From the NCBI GenBank assembly GCA_040285745.1, contig JAUFOR010000002.1, positions 372,001-436,000 on the forward strand: 64,000 nucleotides of DNA. Direction: 5' to 3'. Position numbers and translations under genes: made by a program. Under the pieces are notes generated by a model that was not told the DNA's origin, ran no database searches, and saw only the letters and a program-made list of their open reading frames with translations. Shown here in pieces: positions 28,680-38,357 of the stretch. This DNA comes from Barthelona sp. PCE (lineage: Eukaryota; Metamonada: BaSk clade). How positions within the stretch are numbered: position 1 is the stretch's first letter; each line of letters opens with the position of its first letter.

Positions 28680-30626
28680 ATGGAACCACCAACAAGATTG
28701 ACATACAAGGCCAAAGATTCGTTCACATCGTTTAAAAGCGCTGGAGACACACATTTAAGCAAAGGACAGTTTAGAGATGCTATAAAAGCGTTCACTAGCG
28801 CATTGGAGATTGTCGGAGATTCAAAATCTTCACTTCTGTCTAGATCACAAGCCTATATTCACCTAGGTGACATTGAGAAGGCTATCAATGATGCAGAAGC
28901 CACCCTCAAGGATGATCCCACTTTTTGGAAGGGCGTATACCAGAAAGCAGAAGCTTTATATGCCAGTGGTGAATTCGAACTTGCTCTCATTCAATATCAT
29001 CGTGGTTTCTACATCAGACAGATCGATGCGTTTAGACTCGGCATTCAGAAGGCCGAGGCTGCCATCCTCGAATGTTTTGAACGTGATTTTGATGAGGCAG
29101 AAGAGCAGAAGCTCGTCCCACCAATTCAAGGCCGCATTGACCTCACCACGGGCCGTATGCTCGCAGACCAGATTGCTAAGATGGACCTGCCAGAGAGGGG
29201 ATCAACACCCGATTTTGCAGGCATCGACAGGCAGCCATCACTGAGTGAATTAGGGCCCAGCGCAAACCAGTTAGGAACTCCTCGCCACTCGTTGCTCACT
29301 GCAGAGATCGAAGACGAGTCTAAACCCCAGTTACCCATTTTAAAGCTCAACAACAAGAGCAAGAAGCGCAACAAGCGTCTTTTGGGTGAGTTATCCACCG
29401 ACAGGCAGTTCTTAGAGGATCTGATGAACGACCCCATGATGACTAAACGCGACGTCTCAAGTTATAATCAGAGAAAGTCAAGAGAAGTCAAGCACCTCAA
29501 GAATATTATTGGTAATGGTTTATCATACCTCGATAACAGAGCGCAGTTTTGGAGAGAGCAACATCCCCCAACTGCTGCTAAGAAGGAGGAGAAGCCACCA
29601 TCACCCAGATCGTCTCTACTCACTCCGTACTACAGTCCTAGAACAAGCGCGTATACGTCTCCTTATACACGGAACCCAAAGACTACACGAGGAGATTCCA
29701 CCCTCAGCAGACTCGTCCCTGAGCCCATGACTGCTAACACACCCCTCACATCTCGCGTTCAAACCAAAGGGGAGTCGGAGACAGAAATGCGCATATTGGT
29801 AGATTGTCTTCAGGACAGTTTCAACATGTCTTCTTTCAACAGCTGTATCCAGGACTCCAAGGATGTCCTCTCCAAACTCAATAGACAACGCAGCCTGCCC
29901 AACCGTGATAGCCTTGTCTGTGAAGTCTATAACTTGATTGGAATGAGTTATGTGTCTTTGGAGCTCTACCAGGTCGCCACGACGCATTTTGAGACTTGCC
30001 TGCGAGTTGCCACCCGTGGCAAACTGTATGACTGGCGTATCACCTCCATGATCCAGCTTGGTTCTCTCTTCCAGACTTCAAAGAGATACAATCTCGCACT
30101 GCGTGTATACAACGAATTATTGAGTTACAGTAACTCATTACCTGTAGAGCAGTACGAAGAGCATAAGATTTCAGTAATTGAGAGCGTGTACAACCTTGCA
30201 GTCTGTTACCTCAGTGTGCAGAATTATGACCAGGCGATCATTACGTGTGAACAACTCCTGACGAAGGTAGGACTTCCCACTACGATCACAATCATCCAGG
30301 AGCTCCCCTTGGACTACTATGGATTATTGCTGAGACTTTTCACCGTCATGACCGAAGCCTACTTCTATTTGGAGGACACGCAGAGTGCATTAGAGTGTTC
30401 TGAGAAGTGGATGGAGATCTCCAAGGTTGATGTAGTCAATTACGTTGTTCCTGATTCTCTTTACGATTACTTAGATTGGGAAAATGTTGTTAAGGCATTG
30501 GAGATGCACGGATCTATTAAATTGAAGTTACAGAAGGTTGATGAGAGCCTCAAGATCCACGCGTTTGTTAATGAGCTGACCAGAGGTGTCAAAACAAACA
30601 ATGAAGATGTTCTGCCAGATGAATAG
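28680..30626 (+). CDS. ODAD4: Outer dynein arm docking complex subunit 4 (TTC25-like)
   Basis: The 648-residue protein starts with three TPR repeats (about 14-125), including FKSAGDTHLSKGQFRDAIKAF, DIEKAINDAEATLKDDPTFWKG and ASGEFELALIQYHRGF. These closely follow ODAD4/TTC25. A linker holds the conserved DRQFLEDLMNDP and LKNIIGNGLSYLDNRAQFW segments (about 238-295). A second TPR block occupies about 365-630. ODAD4 helps anchor outer dynein arms to doublet microtubules, so this gene shows that the organism builds motile flagella. The Ser/Pro-rich stretch at 300-355 is probably disordered. It is longer than the family core because of its C-terminal TPRs. The following triple-PH gene lies 147 bp downstream in the same direction. 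Confidence 0.85.
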   Translation: MEPPTRLTYKAKDSFTSFKSAGDTHLSKGQFRDAIKAFTSALEIVGDSKSSLLSRSQAYIHLGDIEKAINDAEATLKDDPTFWKGVYQKAEALYASGEFELALIQYHRGFYIRQIDAFRLGIQKAEAAILECFERDFDEAEEQKLVPPIQGRIDLTTGRMLADQIAKMDLPERGSTPDFAGIDRQPSLSELGPSANQLGTPRHSLLTAEIEDESKPQLPILKLNNKSKKRNKRLLGELSTDRQFLEDLMNDPMMTKRDVSSYNQRKSREVKHLKNIIGNGLSYLDNRAQFWREQHPPTAAKKEEKPPSPRSSLLTPYYSPRTSAYTSPYTRNPKTTRGDSTLSRLVPEPMTANTPLTSRVQTKGESETEMRILVDCLQDSFNMSSFNSCIQDSKDVLSKLNRQRSLPNRDSLVCEVYNLIGMSYVSLELYQVATTHFETCLRVATRGKLYDWRITSMIQLGSLFQTSKRYNLALRVYNELLSYSNSLPVEQYEEHKISVIESVYNLAVCYLSVQNYDQAIITCEQLLTKVGLPTTITIIQELPLDYYGLLLRLFTVMTEAYFYLEDTQSALECSEKWMEISKVDVVNYVVPDSLYDYLDWENVVKALEMHGSIKLKLQKVDESLKIHAFVNELTRGVKTNNEDVLPDE

Positions 30627-30773
30627 AAAAAAAGTCATTTGTAAAATATATACTGTTTTTTTTTAGCTTGTAATACCTTGTAGGTGCTGTGTTAAATAGG
30701 AGAAACCTGATTGCAAAATGAAATATGTTTGTATTCTAGTTTCTTTCTCATTATTCATACGGATCGTTCGTTC

Positions 30774-32375
30774 ATGGATGAATTTCATATTCATGACGCT
30801 GTAGCAGGCGATTCCGCCTTTTCTATGGGCTTTGCTTTTCTGTACACTGATGTTTTGCCAATTTTCTCAAAATTCTCTAAGAAATGGATAGTTGTACGAC
30901 CAGAACTTCTTTGCATATTCGATGATCACCGAGACTCAATGCCTTCCATCACAATTGACCTTGCTACTGTTGTTGTAGCTGTTCCCAACGAAGGTCATCA
31001 CGGAGAACGATTTGTGTTTTCATTAAGCACATCAGCAGAGCGGAAACCATACTACTTTGCATTTCCGACCAGACATCTCCTTCGCAAATGGCTTATGCGC
31101 CTTCAAAAAGTTGGAGACATTCTAGTTCCCAGACATGCTATAAGTAATTCGGCAGCAAAGTTACCTCATCAAGTATTCATCCCAGATTCCAAAGTCCCAC
31201 GGTTATGGATTGCGGCTAAACCGATGATCTCAAATCGATCGTTGGTCTTGCAGTGCTCAGAGGATCATATCACCATACCATTGCTATCTAGTTTAATGGA
31301 AGATGATATTGTTGGTGAAGATCCTCCGTCGTGGCTGAAACACCATATTACAATGAGGCATATAGATCCTAGATCAAAAAATGGATCACCAACAAAGAGA
31401 TTTAGCATTTCATTCTTGAAAAAGGAAGACCACGATGATTTCATAAGTAAGCTGCAGCAGGATATCGAGCAGTGCGAACAGGACAAGAGGGATAGTATTC
31501 TATATGAAGTCAAGGAAGAGTCATCGCCAAAAAAAGATGTTCATACCCAAGAGTGGTTCAGTATTACGCATTCCGGTTATCTTGTGAAACGTGGCGGCTT
31601 CTTTCCAACGTGGAAACGTCGATTCTTTGTTCTTTTCCAGGGTTTACTAATGTATTTTGCGACCGAAGAAGAGGAACAACCATTGAGTGTCATATCTCTT
31701 AAGGATGCTGAAGTAAGGCCTGCTCAAAAGGCATACAAGTGGGACGAGAACTGTGTCATTGAGTTAATCACCCCAAAGCGTATGTATTGGCTTGTTGCCG
31801 ACAATGAATTAGAAAAGGATGGATGGATCAGTGTATTACAACGCGTGATTGATGGAATCCGATTGAAGGACGCACCTGTCCGCCACTCATCACTCACTCC
31901 CTCATTTGAGGATGAAGATGAGACCAAGGAAATGCGAATGTTACAGATTCCTAAAATGGAGGGTTACCTTCTCAAAGAAAGTAATCACCTGAGGAATTGG
32001 AACCAGAGGTACGTGTACATAACTTCTTCTGGGTGTTTGGAGTATTACAGAGAGAAGTGGGATCCCATGAGTTTGGTTGAAGGAAAAGAAGAAGAGAATG
32101 AATGCTTAGGGTCAGTTTTTCTGGGAGGATGTCGTGTTGAGCCTGATATAAATGAGCTCACAGCACCATTTGCTTTTAAATTGTACACTTCCAAGAAAAC
32201 ATTTCATTTTGCTTGCTTAGAACCTCAACCTCTTGAACAGTGGGTAAAAAAGCTGATGCTTGTCAGTAAGAACGCAAAGCAATTAAGAGTAGAGGAACAA
32301 AGCACAGTTGTTCGACACACAGGCAAGCAAATATCTTCAGTTGCGAAGGATTTCGATAATGAGGATGGTCTGTAG
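30774..32375 (+). CDS. Triple pleckstrin-homology domain protein
   Basis: I start this gene at the ATG at 30774, giving 533 residues; the longer open frame has no further in-frame ATG. An initiator-like TCATTATTCAT (30748-30758) lies just upstream. Residues about 12-115 look like a degenerate PH domain (KKWIVVRPELLCIFDD, then a helix with FPTRHLLRKWLMRLQ). A clear PH domain is at about 261-365 (GYLVKRGGFFPTWKRRFFVLF, ending EKDGWISVLQRV). A third is at about 394-505 (MEGYLLKESNHLRNWNQRYVYI, ending LEQWVKKLML). PH domains usually bind phosphoinositides or proteins at membranes. The ligand is not predictable here. No enzymatic domain is present, so it is probably a membrane-recruited adaptor. 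Confidence 0.8.
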   Translation: MDEFHIHDAVAGDSAFSMGFAFLYTDVLPIFSKFSKKWIVVRPELLCIFDDHRDSMPSITIDLATVVVAVPNEGHHGERFVFSLSTSAERKPYYFAFPTRHLLRKWLMRLQKVGDILVPRHAISNSAAKLPHQVFIPDSKVPRLWIAAKPMISNRSLVLQCSEDHITIPLLSSLMEDDIVGEDPPSWLKHHITMRHIDPRSKNGSPTKRFSISFLKKEDHDDFISKLQQDIEQCEQDKRDSILYEVKEESSPKKDVHTQEWFSITHSGYLVKRGGFFPTWKRRFFVLFQGLLMYFATEEEEQPLSVISLKDAEVRPAQKAYKWDENCVIELITPKRMYWLVADNELEKDGWISVLQRVIDGIRLKDAPVRHSSLTPSFEDEDETKEMRMLQIPKMEGYLLKESNHLRNWNQRYVYITSSGCLEYYREKWDPMSLVEGKEEENECLGSVFLGGCRVEPDINELTAPFAFKLYTSKKTFHFACLEPQPLEQWVKKLMLVSKNAKQLRVEEQSTVVRHTGKQISSVAKDFDNEDGL

Positions 32376-32456
32376 CGTTGTTTGTCACGGAGTGTCGCCT
32401 CAGATCAGAATAAAAAAAGCGTTGAGTTATAATTTGGGTTGGTGAACATAATATCA

Positions 32457-32466
32457 ACCCTTTCAC
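32457..32466 (+). promoter_or_regulatory. ACCCTTTCAC element upstream of eIF5
   Basis: A pyrimidine-rich copy of the recurring ACCYTTT motif sits about 45 nt before the ATG at 32511. Confidence 0.3.
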
Positions 32467-32510
32467 ATTTTTTTTGAAGTTTAAACAGTTCACAACAGTA
32501 ATAATTCACG

Positions 32511-33592
32511 ATGACTAGTATGTTTACGTTGTTTCTTTGTTGAAAAAGCACTATGCACATAACTAACATTAAGCACAGTTGAATATTAATGGAAGTGACG
32601 ATCCTAGCTATCGTTACAAGATGCCACGCGTTTCGATTGAGTCGTTCGGTAGAGAAGGTAACGTCCGTACACGTTTTAAGAACATTATTGAGGTTGCTCG
32701 CGCTATTAAAGTAGAGCCTGATTTCATTGCATGGTTCCTGGGTATCGATTTAGGTGCGCAGGTACGTTTCACAGCAAAGGATAACGAGTGTTTGCTTCGT
32801 GGTTCACAAGATTTGGATGAGATGCAACAGAGTGTTTTCAACTTCATTCAGAACTTTGTACTGTGCCCCAGTTGTGGTTTGCCAGAAATAACACTCTCAA
32901 AGAAGAAGAAGACTGTTTATTGTGATTGTGGAGCTTGTGGTTTCTACAACCCTCTTTTTGGAGATTATAACATCCCCACCACTGCATCAGACCGTATCAT
33001 CTCCCGTATGCTGGTCAAGCTGCCCACAACCACCCTTGTTGACGAGCAAATCGAAACTACCATCGAGTTGGATCAGGACGAAATGCTCACTCAATCAATC
33101 CTTGAGCAATACGCTGAAGAACTCAGGGCAGATGTTCGCGAGGGCCGCAAGGCAGAAGAAGTGCTTCTTGGCCTTCAGAACTTTGGTGTCTCATATGGTA
33201 TCAGAGAAGAGCAGCTGGTGAGCCTGTTATGGATGGTCTGTGTACACGATGAGTACCCTCTCCAGATGCTGGCAACCACACACACATACCTCAAGGCATT
33301 TGCTCAGTCATCAATGCAAGAGATGCTCTTGTTGAAGATGCTTACTCGTTATACAAATATCTTTGAGAGCACACTAAAGTTAACCAGTCACATCCTCTTA
33401 GCCCTGTACAGCACGTTTGAGATTGTAGATCTGGACGTTATGATCAAGTGGTACGATGCCGCACCAGAAAGCCCTGATCGTGTTTCTGCTAAGAAGCTCA
33501 TTGAGCACTTGAAGGGTATGGATGAAGATGAAGATGAGTATGATTCCTACGACGAGTATGATGAGTACGATACTGAAGAGGAGGATGCCTAA
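32511..33592 (+). CDS. EIF5: Translation initiation factor eIF5, spliced
   Basis: The main frame begins at a TTG inside conserved eIF5 sequence (NINGSDDPSYRYKMPR), so the real start lies upstream. A 7-nt first exon (32511-32517, ATGACTA) joined over a 56-nt intron (32518-32573) gives MTTQLNIN and 341 residues in all. The N-terminal eIF2-beta-like domain (1-170) carries the zinc ribbon CPSC...CDCGAC (about 104-125). The C-terminal W2 HEAT domain (about 190-310) and an acidic/Tyr tail (DEDEDEYDSYDEYDEYD) follow. eIF5 is the GTPase-activating protein for eIF2 during start-codon selection. The tail resembles the acidic-aromatic motif that binds eIF2-beta and eIF3. Codon bias is high. Confidence 0.9.
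32518..32573 (+). other. Spliceosomal intron, eIF5 gene
   Basis: This 56-nt intron has donor GTATGT, a perfect ACTAAC branch-site-like hexamer at 32561-32566 and acceptor TTAAG. The next AG (CACAG, 32574-32578) would put the reading frame out and give a stop, so the AAG acceptor is favoured. The upstream exon is only 7 nt. Confidence 0.7.
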
Positions 33593-33889
33593 ATAGAGAG
33601 TAAACGCAATATTGCATTTTTCTACCTTTTTAATGTTTTTTTTCTTGTAAGAAACAGGGCCTCATTTTGTTTAGTTGATTTGACTTGGTTTTAAGTTGAT
33701 TGTTAGCTTTGCTTTTTTTTTCCTGTTAGTAAGCATCTATTAGGGGATAGTGTATCGAATTTATTAGATGCGTGGTATTTTTCGGTTAAATCAGCAGTGT
33801 TAATAGGGTTTACCTAAATGCAAACGAACTTTACATAAGTTAGTTATTTTTATTCATGCTTTTTCATTATTATAGTGATAAGAAGGATT
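33593..33889. other. Intergenic, eIF5 to alpha/beta hydrolase
   Basis: This is 297 bp of AT-rich sequence with several T-runs. TTCATTATTATAG lies about 20 nt before the ATG at 33890. Nothing else was recognised. Confidence 0.5.
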
Positions 33890-34780
33890 ATGTTTTCTCG
33901 TAAGTTTCCACAGCATACGTTTGAAGCGTTTCAAGCTTCACAAAAAGTTCTTTTTTTACCATTTTCTCAACAGAATATCGGATACTACATCAGTAGAAAC
34001 AAAAAGATCCCTCTTCTAGTTATGCTGCACGGTTTTATGGGCTGTGGTGCTCAGTTTTCATTTGCAATAGATGAGCTGGAAGTTTTTTATAAAGTATTGA
34101 TTATTGATCTGCCGGGGCACGGTCTCTCGGTAGTAAATAGCGAAAGGTCATATACCATTCGTGATTACGCAGTAATGGTGGACGAAACAATCAGGAATCT
34201 AGATCTCGAATTACATCCTATATGTTTTCTCGGCTACTCTTTCTCAGCTCTCATTGCAACACATGTTGCTTTAAACAACACTCTTCCGACACCTATACGT
34301 AGCGTGCTGCTCGTGTGCCCGGTTGGTGTCAGCGTTAAAGGATGTAATCATCTCATGCGTAGTATTATGAAGAAGGAAACGCCTGGTCGCTTGGCGTCCC
34401 ATTTATTTGTTCGAACAATTCTCCCACGCGCATACAGGATATCTAGCGCATGCGATGAGGGGAAGGACTTACTCAAGAGCCTGACAGATTTCAATATAGA
34501 AAATCACAATAACTTAACTATAACCTGTCAAAGAATGCTTCGTTTAGAGGAAATGAGTGATTTTCGCGACTCGTACAGGAAGTTGTCCGAGATGAACGTT
34601 GATTTCAGTGTTGTAATAGGTGAATATGATGACGTCATCAATCTTGATAATACTTACACTTTTTTTCAGGAAATTGGGGTTTCTACGGTTGTAGTTCCTT
34701 TTGATCACCACTTTATTTTCTCTGAATACTTTCCATCCGTTGTTATAACTCAATTGAATAGCAAAAATCATGGTATATAG
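33890..34780 (+). CDS. Alpha/beta hydrolase
   Basis: The 296-residue protein starts at the ATG at 33890; the longer frame begins at GTG. It has the alpha/beta-hydrolase order: oxyanion HG in VMLHGFMGCG (about 46-55), IIDLPGHGLS, the nucleophile elbow GYSFSA (about 117-122, Ser in the middle), an acidic residue in GEYDDV, and a late His in FDHHFIFSEY. This is the catalytic triad of esterases, lipases and ABHD-type acyl hydrolases. The N-terminus MFSRKFPQHTF is short and basic and could be a weak organelle-targeting presequence, but this is uncertain. The subfamily is not identified; ABHD4/5-like lipases are the closest in general pattern. Codon usage is AT-rich compared with eIF5. Confidence 0.8.
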   Translation: MFSRKFPQHTFEAFQASQKVLFLPFSQQNIGYYISRNKKIPLLVMLHGFMGCGAQFSFAIDELEVFYKVLIIDLPGHGLSVVNSERSYTIRDYAVMVDETIRNLDLELHPICFLGYSFSALIATHVALNNTLPTPIRSVLLVCPVGVSVKGCNHLMRSIMKKETPGRLASHLFVRTILPRAYRISSACDEGKDLLKSLTDFNIENHNNLTITCQRMLRLEEMSDFRDSYRKLSEMNVDFSVVIGEYDDVINLDNTYTFFQEIGVSTVVVPFDHHFIFSEYFPSVVITQLNSKNHGI

Positions 34781-34794
34781 TTTTATTTAATTTA

Positions 34795-35565
34795 TCACTT
34801 TAATTCAAGTACACAATCGTTGTTTTCTTTTAATTCTAACAATTCTCTTAAATTCTTCAATTCACTTCCCAATAAATCAGTTAACTTTTCATATAACGGG
34901 AGTTGTTTCTGCTTACGTTGAAATCCTAACTCATCAACGCCTTCCAGAATGGTTAACTCATGAGAAATAGTGGTGAAAATATTATTTGCAACACCAAAAA
35001 CTGATTCTAAAGCTGTTAGACTTGTTGAATCAACTGAAAGTTTATCTATAAACTCAGTTTTGATATGACGGTCACAGAAACCTATTGTCTTGTGAACAAT
35101 TTTCTTACATTGTCGTCCATCAGTAACTTCACGAGAATATGAACACTTACAACGTCCATATAAACATGTTTTATCCAGATGAACGTGCTCAGCACAAAAG
35201 AATGTTTGGCTGCCAACAAGGTCCATCAAAGCTGCGTTCTTGCATCTTCTAGTAATGAAGCCTTTTCGTGTAATATCGGCAGCACAACGAATTGCTTTTG
35301 TGTTCTGATCAAAATTGCGCTTAGGCTCCATCTCGGGAGTGCTGATAACTGTACGTTGCTCGCGCTGACGCTGTCTAGCTCTCTTCTTCTTAGGAGGTAT
35401 AACAAAATTCATATGAGGCATATGAGGCATACCTGATTGAAACATGGGCATTGATGCCATTGAATTCATTGCTGAAATATCAATATTGGGTTGTTGCGAT
35501 AAGAAACTAATCGTAGCAGGATTCAATGTAGCAGGGTTTAATCCCACTACATGTTCGGCTGACAT
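34795..35565 (-). CDS. KANSL2/INO80D-type zinc-binding protein
   Basis: This 256-residue protein has two C3H units of the zf-C3Hc3H kind. Unit one uses Cys94, Cys108 (TRRCKN), Cys124 and His127 (FFCAEH). Unit two uses Cys139 or Cys141, Cys153 (GRQCKK), Cys164 and His167 (GFCDRH). A basic nuclear-localisation-like run (KKKRARQRQR, 59-68) and a Met/Pro-rich N-terminus precede them. A helical, coiled-coil-like C-terminus (about 195-256) follows. Such double C3H modules occur in KANSL2 (NSL acetyltransferase complex) and INO80D, so a chromatin-complex subunit is likely. It is much shorter than the animal members. The start is ATG at 35565 and the stop is TGA. Confidence 0.6.
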   Translation of the reverse strand: MSAEHVVGLNPATLNPATISFLSQQPNIDISAMNSMASMPMFQSGMPHMPHMNFVIPPKKKRARQRQREQRTVISTPEMEPKRNFDQNTKAIRCAADITRKGFITRRCKNAALMDLVGSQTFFCAEHVHLDKTCLYGRCKCSYSREVTDGRQCKKIVHKTIGFCDRHIKTEFIDKLSVDSTSLTALESVFGVANNIFTTISHELTILEGVDELGFQRKQKQLPLYEKLTDLLGSELKNLRELLELKENNDCVLELK

Positions 35566-36135
35566 TTTCCAAGTGACTTGACCAAAAAAAGGGTGTAGGG
35601 CCAGTTAATAAGAGATAAATAACAAATAACAAATTCTTTTAATACAGTAAGAGTTGCTGAGCTTTCACTGTTCTTTCCCGGTTATAAGTAGCATAGCTCT
35701 ATTTATAATCATCCTTTTTTCATCCTATTAAATTGCATAACAAAAAAACAATGCAATATTCATAATAGGATGATATTTCCTTACAATAAAATATTTTTCG
35801 CATGCATTTTTGCAAATTATACCTCCGTAAAACCTCAAGTTACCCATAATCACAACAATGAACCACAAAACCAAAACAGGGAGTAAAAGCTTAGTTGAAT
35901 GCGGTAATGCTAATGCTTGTAATCTGTGGGCCGGAAATTTTTTTTTTTTTTTGGTCAGAATTGCACCAAACAAAGAATTCAAGTATTTTGGATTCAAATC
36001 TGATCCTAACTTGTTCAATCACCACATATGACTGCTATAGCAAATATCTCTGTTTCATGAATTCTTCAACTACAGGAATTCAACTAATTGGAAAACTTTT
36101 GTTTTGCGATTCCATTCTTTTTTAACTCATCGTAA
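35566..36135. promoter_or_regulatory. Divergent region, KANSL2-like / Sua5
   Basis: This is 570 bp between divergent start codons. ACCCTTTTTTT (minus strand, 35584-35594) lies 18 nt from the KANSL2-like ATG. An uninterrupted T-run lies at about 35939-35952. On the Sua5 side TTCTTTTTTAACTCATC precedes the ATG. No RNA gene was seen. Confidence 0.4.
35584..35594 (-). promoter_or_regulatory. ACCCTTTTTTT element upstream of KANSL2-like gene
   Basis: A copy of the recurring ACCYTTT motif on the minus strand, 18 nt from the ATG at 35565. Confidence 0.35.
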
Positions 36136-37128
36136 ATGGTTGTTCGAAAGGCTAAGATGAATCTGACAACCGAAATCTTGCAAACAGACGATGAGGGAAT
36201 GAGACAAGCTGGTGAAATTCTCAAGAACAATGAATTGGTTGCTTTTCCAACAGAAACTGTCTTCGGACTGGGGGCAAACGGGCTTTCCGATGCAGCATGT
36301 CTTAAAATTTTTGAGGCAAAGGGCCGTCCACAAGACAACCCATTAATTCTCCATGTCAGCGATGCAGATCAGGCGCTAACGCTTTTCCAAAGTGAGCCGC
36401 CGCACTTCAGGGAGCTTGTTGACATGTTTTGGCCTGGCCCACTGACCATTGTTTACCACAAATCAGATTTAGTACCGCTAACAGTAACAGCAGGATTGGA
36501 CACTGTTGCTGTCCGATGTCCTGCGCATAAGGTCGCGTTGAGACTGATAGAGGAAGCCGGGGTACCTCTTGCAGCACCTTCAGCAAACACTAGTGGAAAA
36601 CCAAGTCCAACACACTATCAAGCTGTTCTTGACGACCTCAATGGCCGTATCTCCGGTGTAGTGGCATGGACAGGACGCTGCGAATGCGGCCTTGAGAGCA
36701 CAATCATCGATCTAACGCAAACTCCAGCACACATTCTTCGACCAGGGTTGATAACGCATGAGGAACTGTCCACTGTGCTACCTGTCATCAATAATGCGTC
36801 TCTGGACCCAAAAGAGAGACCGAAGGCACCCGGAATGAAATACAGGCACTATGCCCCAGACACAACTGTTGAAATCATCACAGGCACTCAATCAATCGAT
36901 AGGAGCAGGAAGTGCATCGTTTTGGGCATGGAGAGCCAGCTCGATGGACTCATTAATCTTCCTGTCTTTAACCTGGGTCCAACGGTGGATGATGCTTGCC
37001 GGAATTTGTTCGGTGCTTTGCGCTGTTTGGATTCTTATTCTTTTGATGTGGCGTACATCTTTGGACTGCCTGACGAGGGTAAGGGAGTTGCGTTTATGAA
37101 CAGATTAAGAAAGGCTGCTTCAAAGTAG
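36136..37128 (+). CDS. SUA5: Threonylcarbamoyl-AMP synthase (Sua5/YrdC)
   Basis: The 330-residue protein matches full-length Sua5. It makes threonylcarbamoyl-AMP from threonine, bicarbonate and ATP, the first step of tRNA t6A37 formation. The YrdC domain (about 15-200) carries FPTETVFGLGANG, the KxR-like KGRPQDNPLILHV, WPGPLTIV and the SANTSGKPSPT loop. The Sua5 domain follows, linked by the conserved KAPGMKYRHYAP (about 235-246), which forms the lid over the active site. The first ATG (36136) is used; a second at 36157 would shorten it by 7 residues. There is no clear organelle targeting signal, so cytosolic action is likely. Confidence 0.95.
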   Translation: MVVRKAKMNLTTEILQTDDEGMRQAGEILKNNELVAFPTETVFGLGANGLSDAACLKIFEAKGRPQDNPLILHVSDADQALTLFQSEPPHFRELVDMFWPGPLTIVYHKSDLVPLTVTAGLDTVAVRCPAHKVALRLIEEAGVPLAAPSANTSGKPSPTHYQAVLDDLNGRISGVVAWTGRCECGLESTIIDLTQTPAHILRPGLITHEELSTVLPVINNASLDPKERPKAPGMKYRHYAPDTTVEIITGTQSIDRSRKCIVLGMESQLDGLINLPVFNLGPTVDDACRNLFGALRCLDSYSFDVAYIFGLPDEGKGVAFMNRLRKAASK

Positions 37129-38045
37129 CACGTAGCACAAGAAACTCAAGTTTTTTTTTTTTTCTCTGAAAATTTGGGTACAAATAAAAACATGAAGATT
37201 TTAAATGCTGATGTTTAACAAATAGAAGTATATGCTATTTCCTATCTTTACAAGCGATTAAAGACTACTTTCAACAATTTCCCGATTAAACACCTTTTTT
37301 TAATATGCCAGCAAATTTAAAATAAGCAGTAATTAAAGGAATTATCAACAAAAATGAAGCTAATTATCTACAATTATATGTTGTAAATAAACTATACGTT
37401 GAGAAAAATGTATTAGTCAATCAAAAAACATTAGGATAGTCATGAAAAGTTTTAGAGGTGTAAAGCTGTATTAAAAAACATGATAAGAAATTGAAGTAAA
37501 AAAAAAATTTTTGTAATTTTTACTTAAATTTTATGGATCGTTATTGGTTGAAAAAGGTTTACTATGGTATAATTAAATCAAGATACTAGTGTGAAAACCA
37601 TTAAATAGGATCGAAATTCAAGAAAATTTTTTATCTCACTTATGCAACGAATTTCAGTCTAGTTGTTAAATATATTTGATGTGTAGATGGTATTCTATTC
37701 TAATTATGTTATGTGAAAAGATGAATTAGGAGAATTTGTAGAATATTAGAATAAATATGATAGATGCTGTAATTAAGAGCGTATAAAACATTTAGTTTCA
37801 ACAAATAAAAAATTGTACATGAAATTTTGATGAAGTACGTAATATTATGAAATGATTAACAAATAAAAAATGCGCAGGTTGTTTTAATACTCGCTCAACC
37901 CGAATATTTTAAATGTTTGCACGTTAAATAAAGAAATTTAAAGGTATCCATCTAATTTCAGTCAATTTTAAGTGATTTCACAAATATACCCTAATTCTTT
38001 TTGTTTGTTAAAAATAGGGCAAAACTGCAGTACAAAAGTTTGGAA
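37129..38045. other. Long AT-rich intergenic region
   Basis: This 917-bp gap is the most AT-rich part of the window, full of A/T runs (for example 37495-37530). I found no coding frame, tRNA, snRNA signature or long repeat. It contains the Sua5 3' flank and the promoter of the tail-anchored protein gene. Confidence 0.55.
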
Positions 38046-38357
38046 ATGACAGAAAACAAGCCAACTATCGATTTTGTAACTATTGCACGTGATGTTACAG
38101 AGTTGAATGAAGAATTAAGCACATTGGAAAATGATATAGTAGAACAGCTGGACAAAAATGCAAAGCTGAGAGATGAACTCTTAGGGAAAGAGGTTGAACG
38201 GACTGAAGAATTGTTAGAATTAACAAAAGAAAGAAACAGTGCAATTGCTTCTTCCAGGCTATTTAAGATTCTGTTTTGTACCATTCTGAGCATTCTTATC
38301 GCTTTTGTTGTTGGTAAACGAATTTATAAGAACAGATATCAGATGCACATTGAGTAG
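38046..38357 (+). CDS. Small tail-anchored coiled-coil protein
   Basis: The 103-residue protein starts at the ATG at 38046; the longer frame starts at TTG. Residues about 10-68 form an acidic coiled coil (VTELNEELSTLENDIVEQL, then KEVERTEELLELTKERN). A single hydrophobic span follows (about 71-90, LFKILFCTILSILIAFVVGK), then a short basic tail. This is the layout of tail-anchored proteins inserted after translation, such as SNAREs or tethering adaptors. No central zero-layer Gln/Arg pattern could be assigned, so I do not call it a SNARE. It is isolated between two long gaps. Confidence 0.65.
   Translation: MTENKPTIDFVTIARDVTELNEELSTLENDIVEQLDKNAKLRDELLGKEVERTEELLELTKERNSAIASSRLFKILFCTILSILIAFVVGKRIYKNRYQMHIE

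Noticed and set aside
30748-30758. TCATTATTCAT as a Trichomonas-type initiator
   Set aside because: The match is good, but similar full matches are not seen before the other genes, so it does not identify the organism.
32574-32578. CACAG as the eIF5 intron acceptor (Trichomonas-like ACTAAC...CACAG)
   Set aside because: It would put the 7-nt exon out of frame and reach a stop within a few codons.
32579-32581. TTG as start of eIF5
   Set aside because: Conserved eIF5 residues continue upstream and a spliced ATG exon explains the N-terminus.
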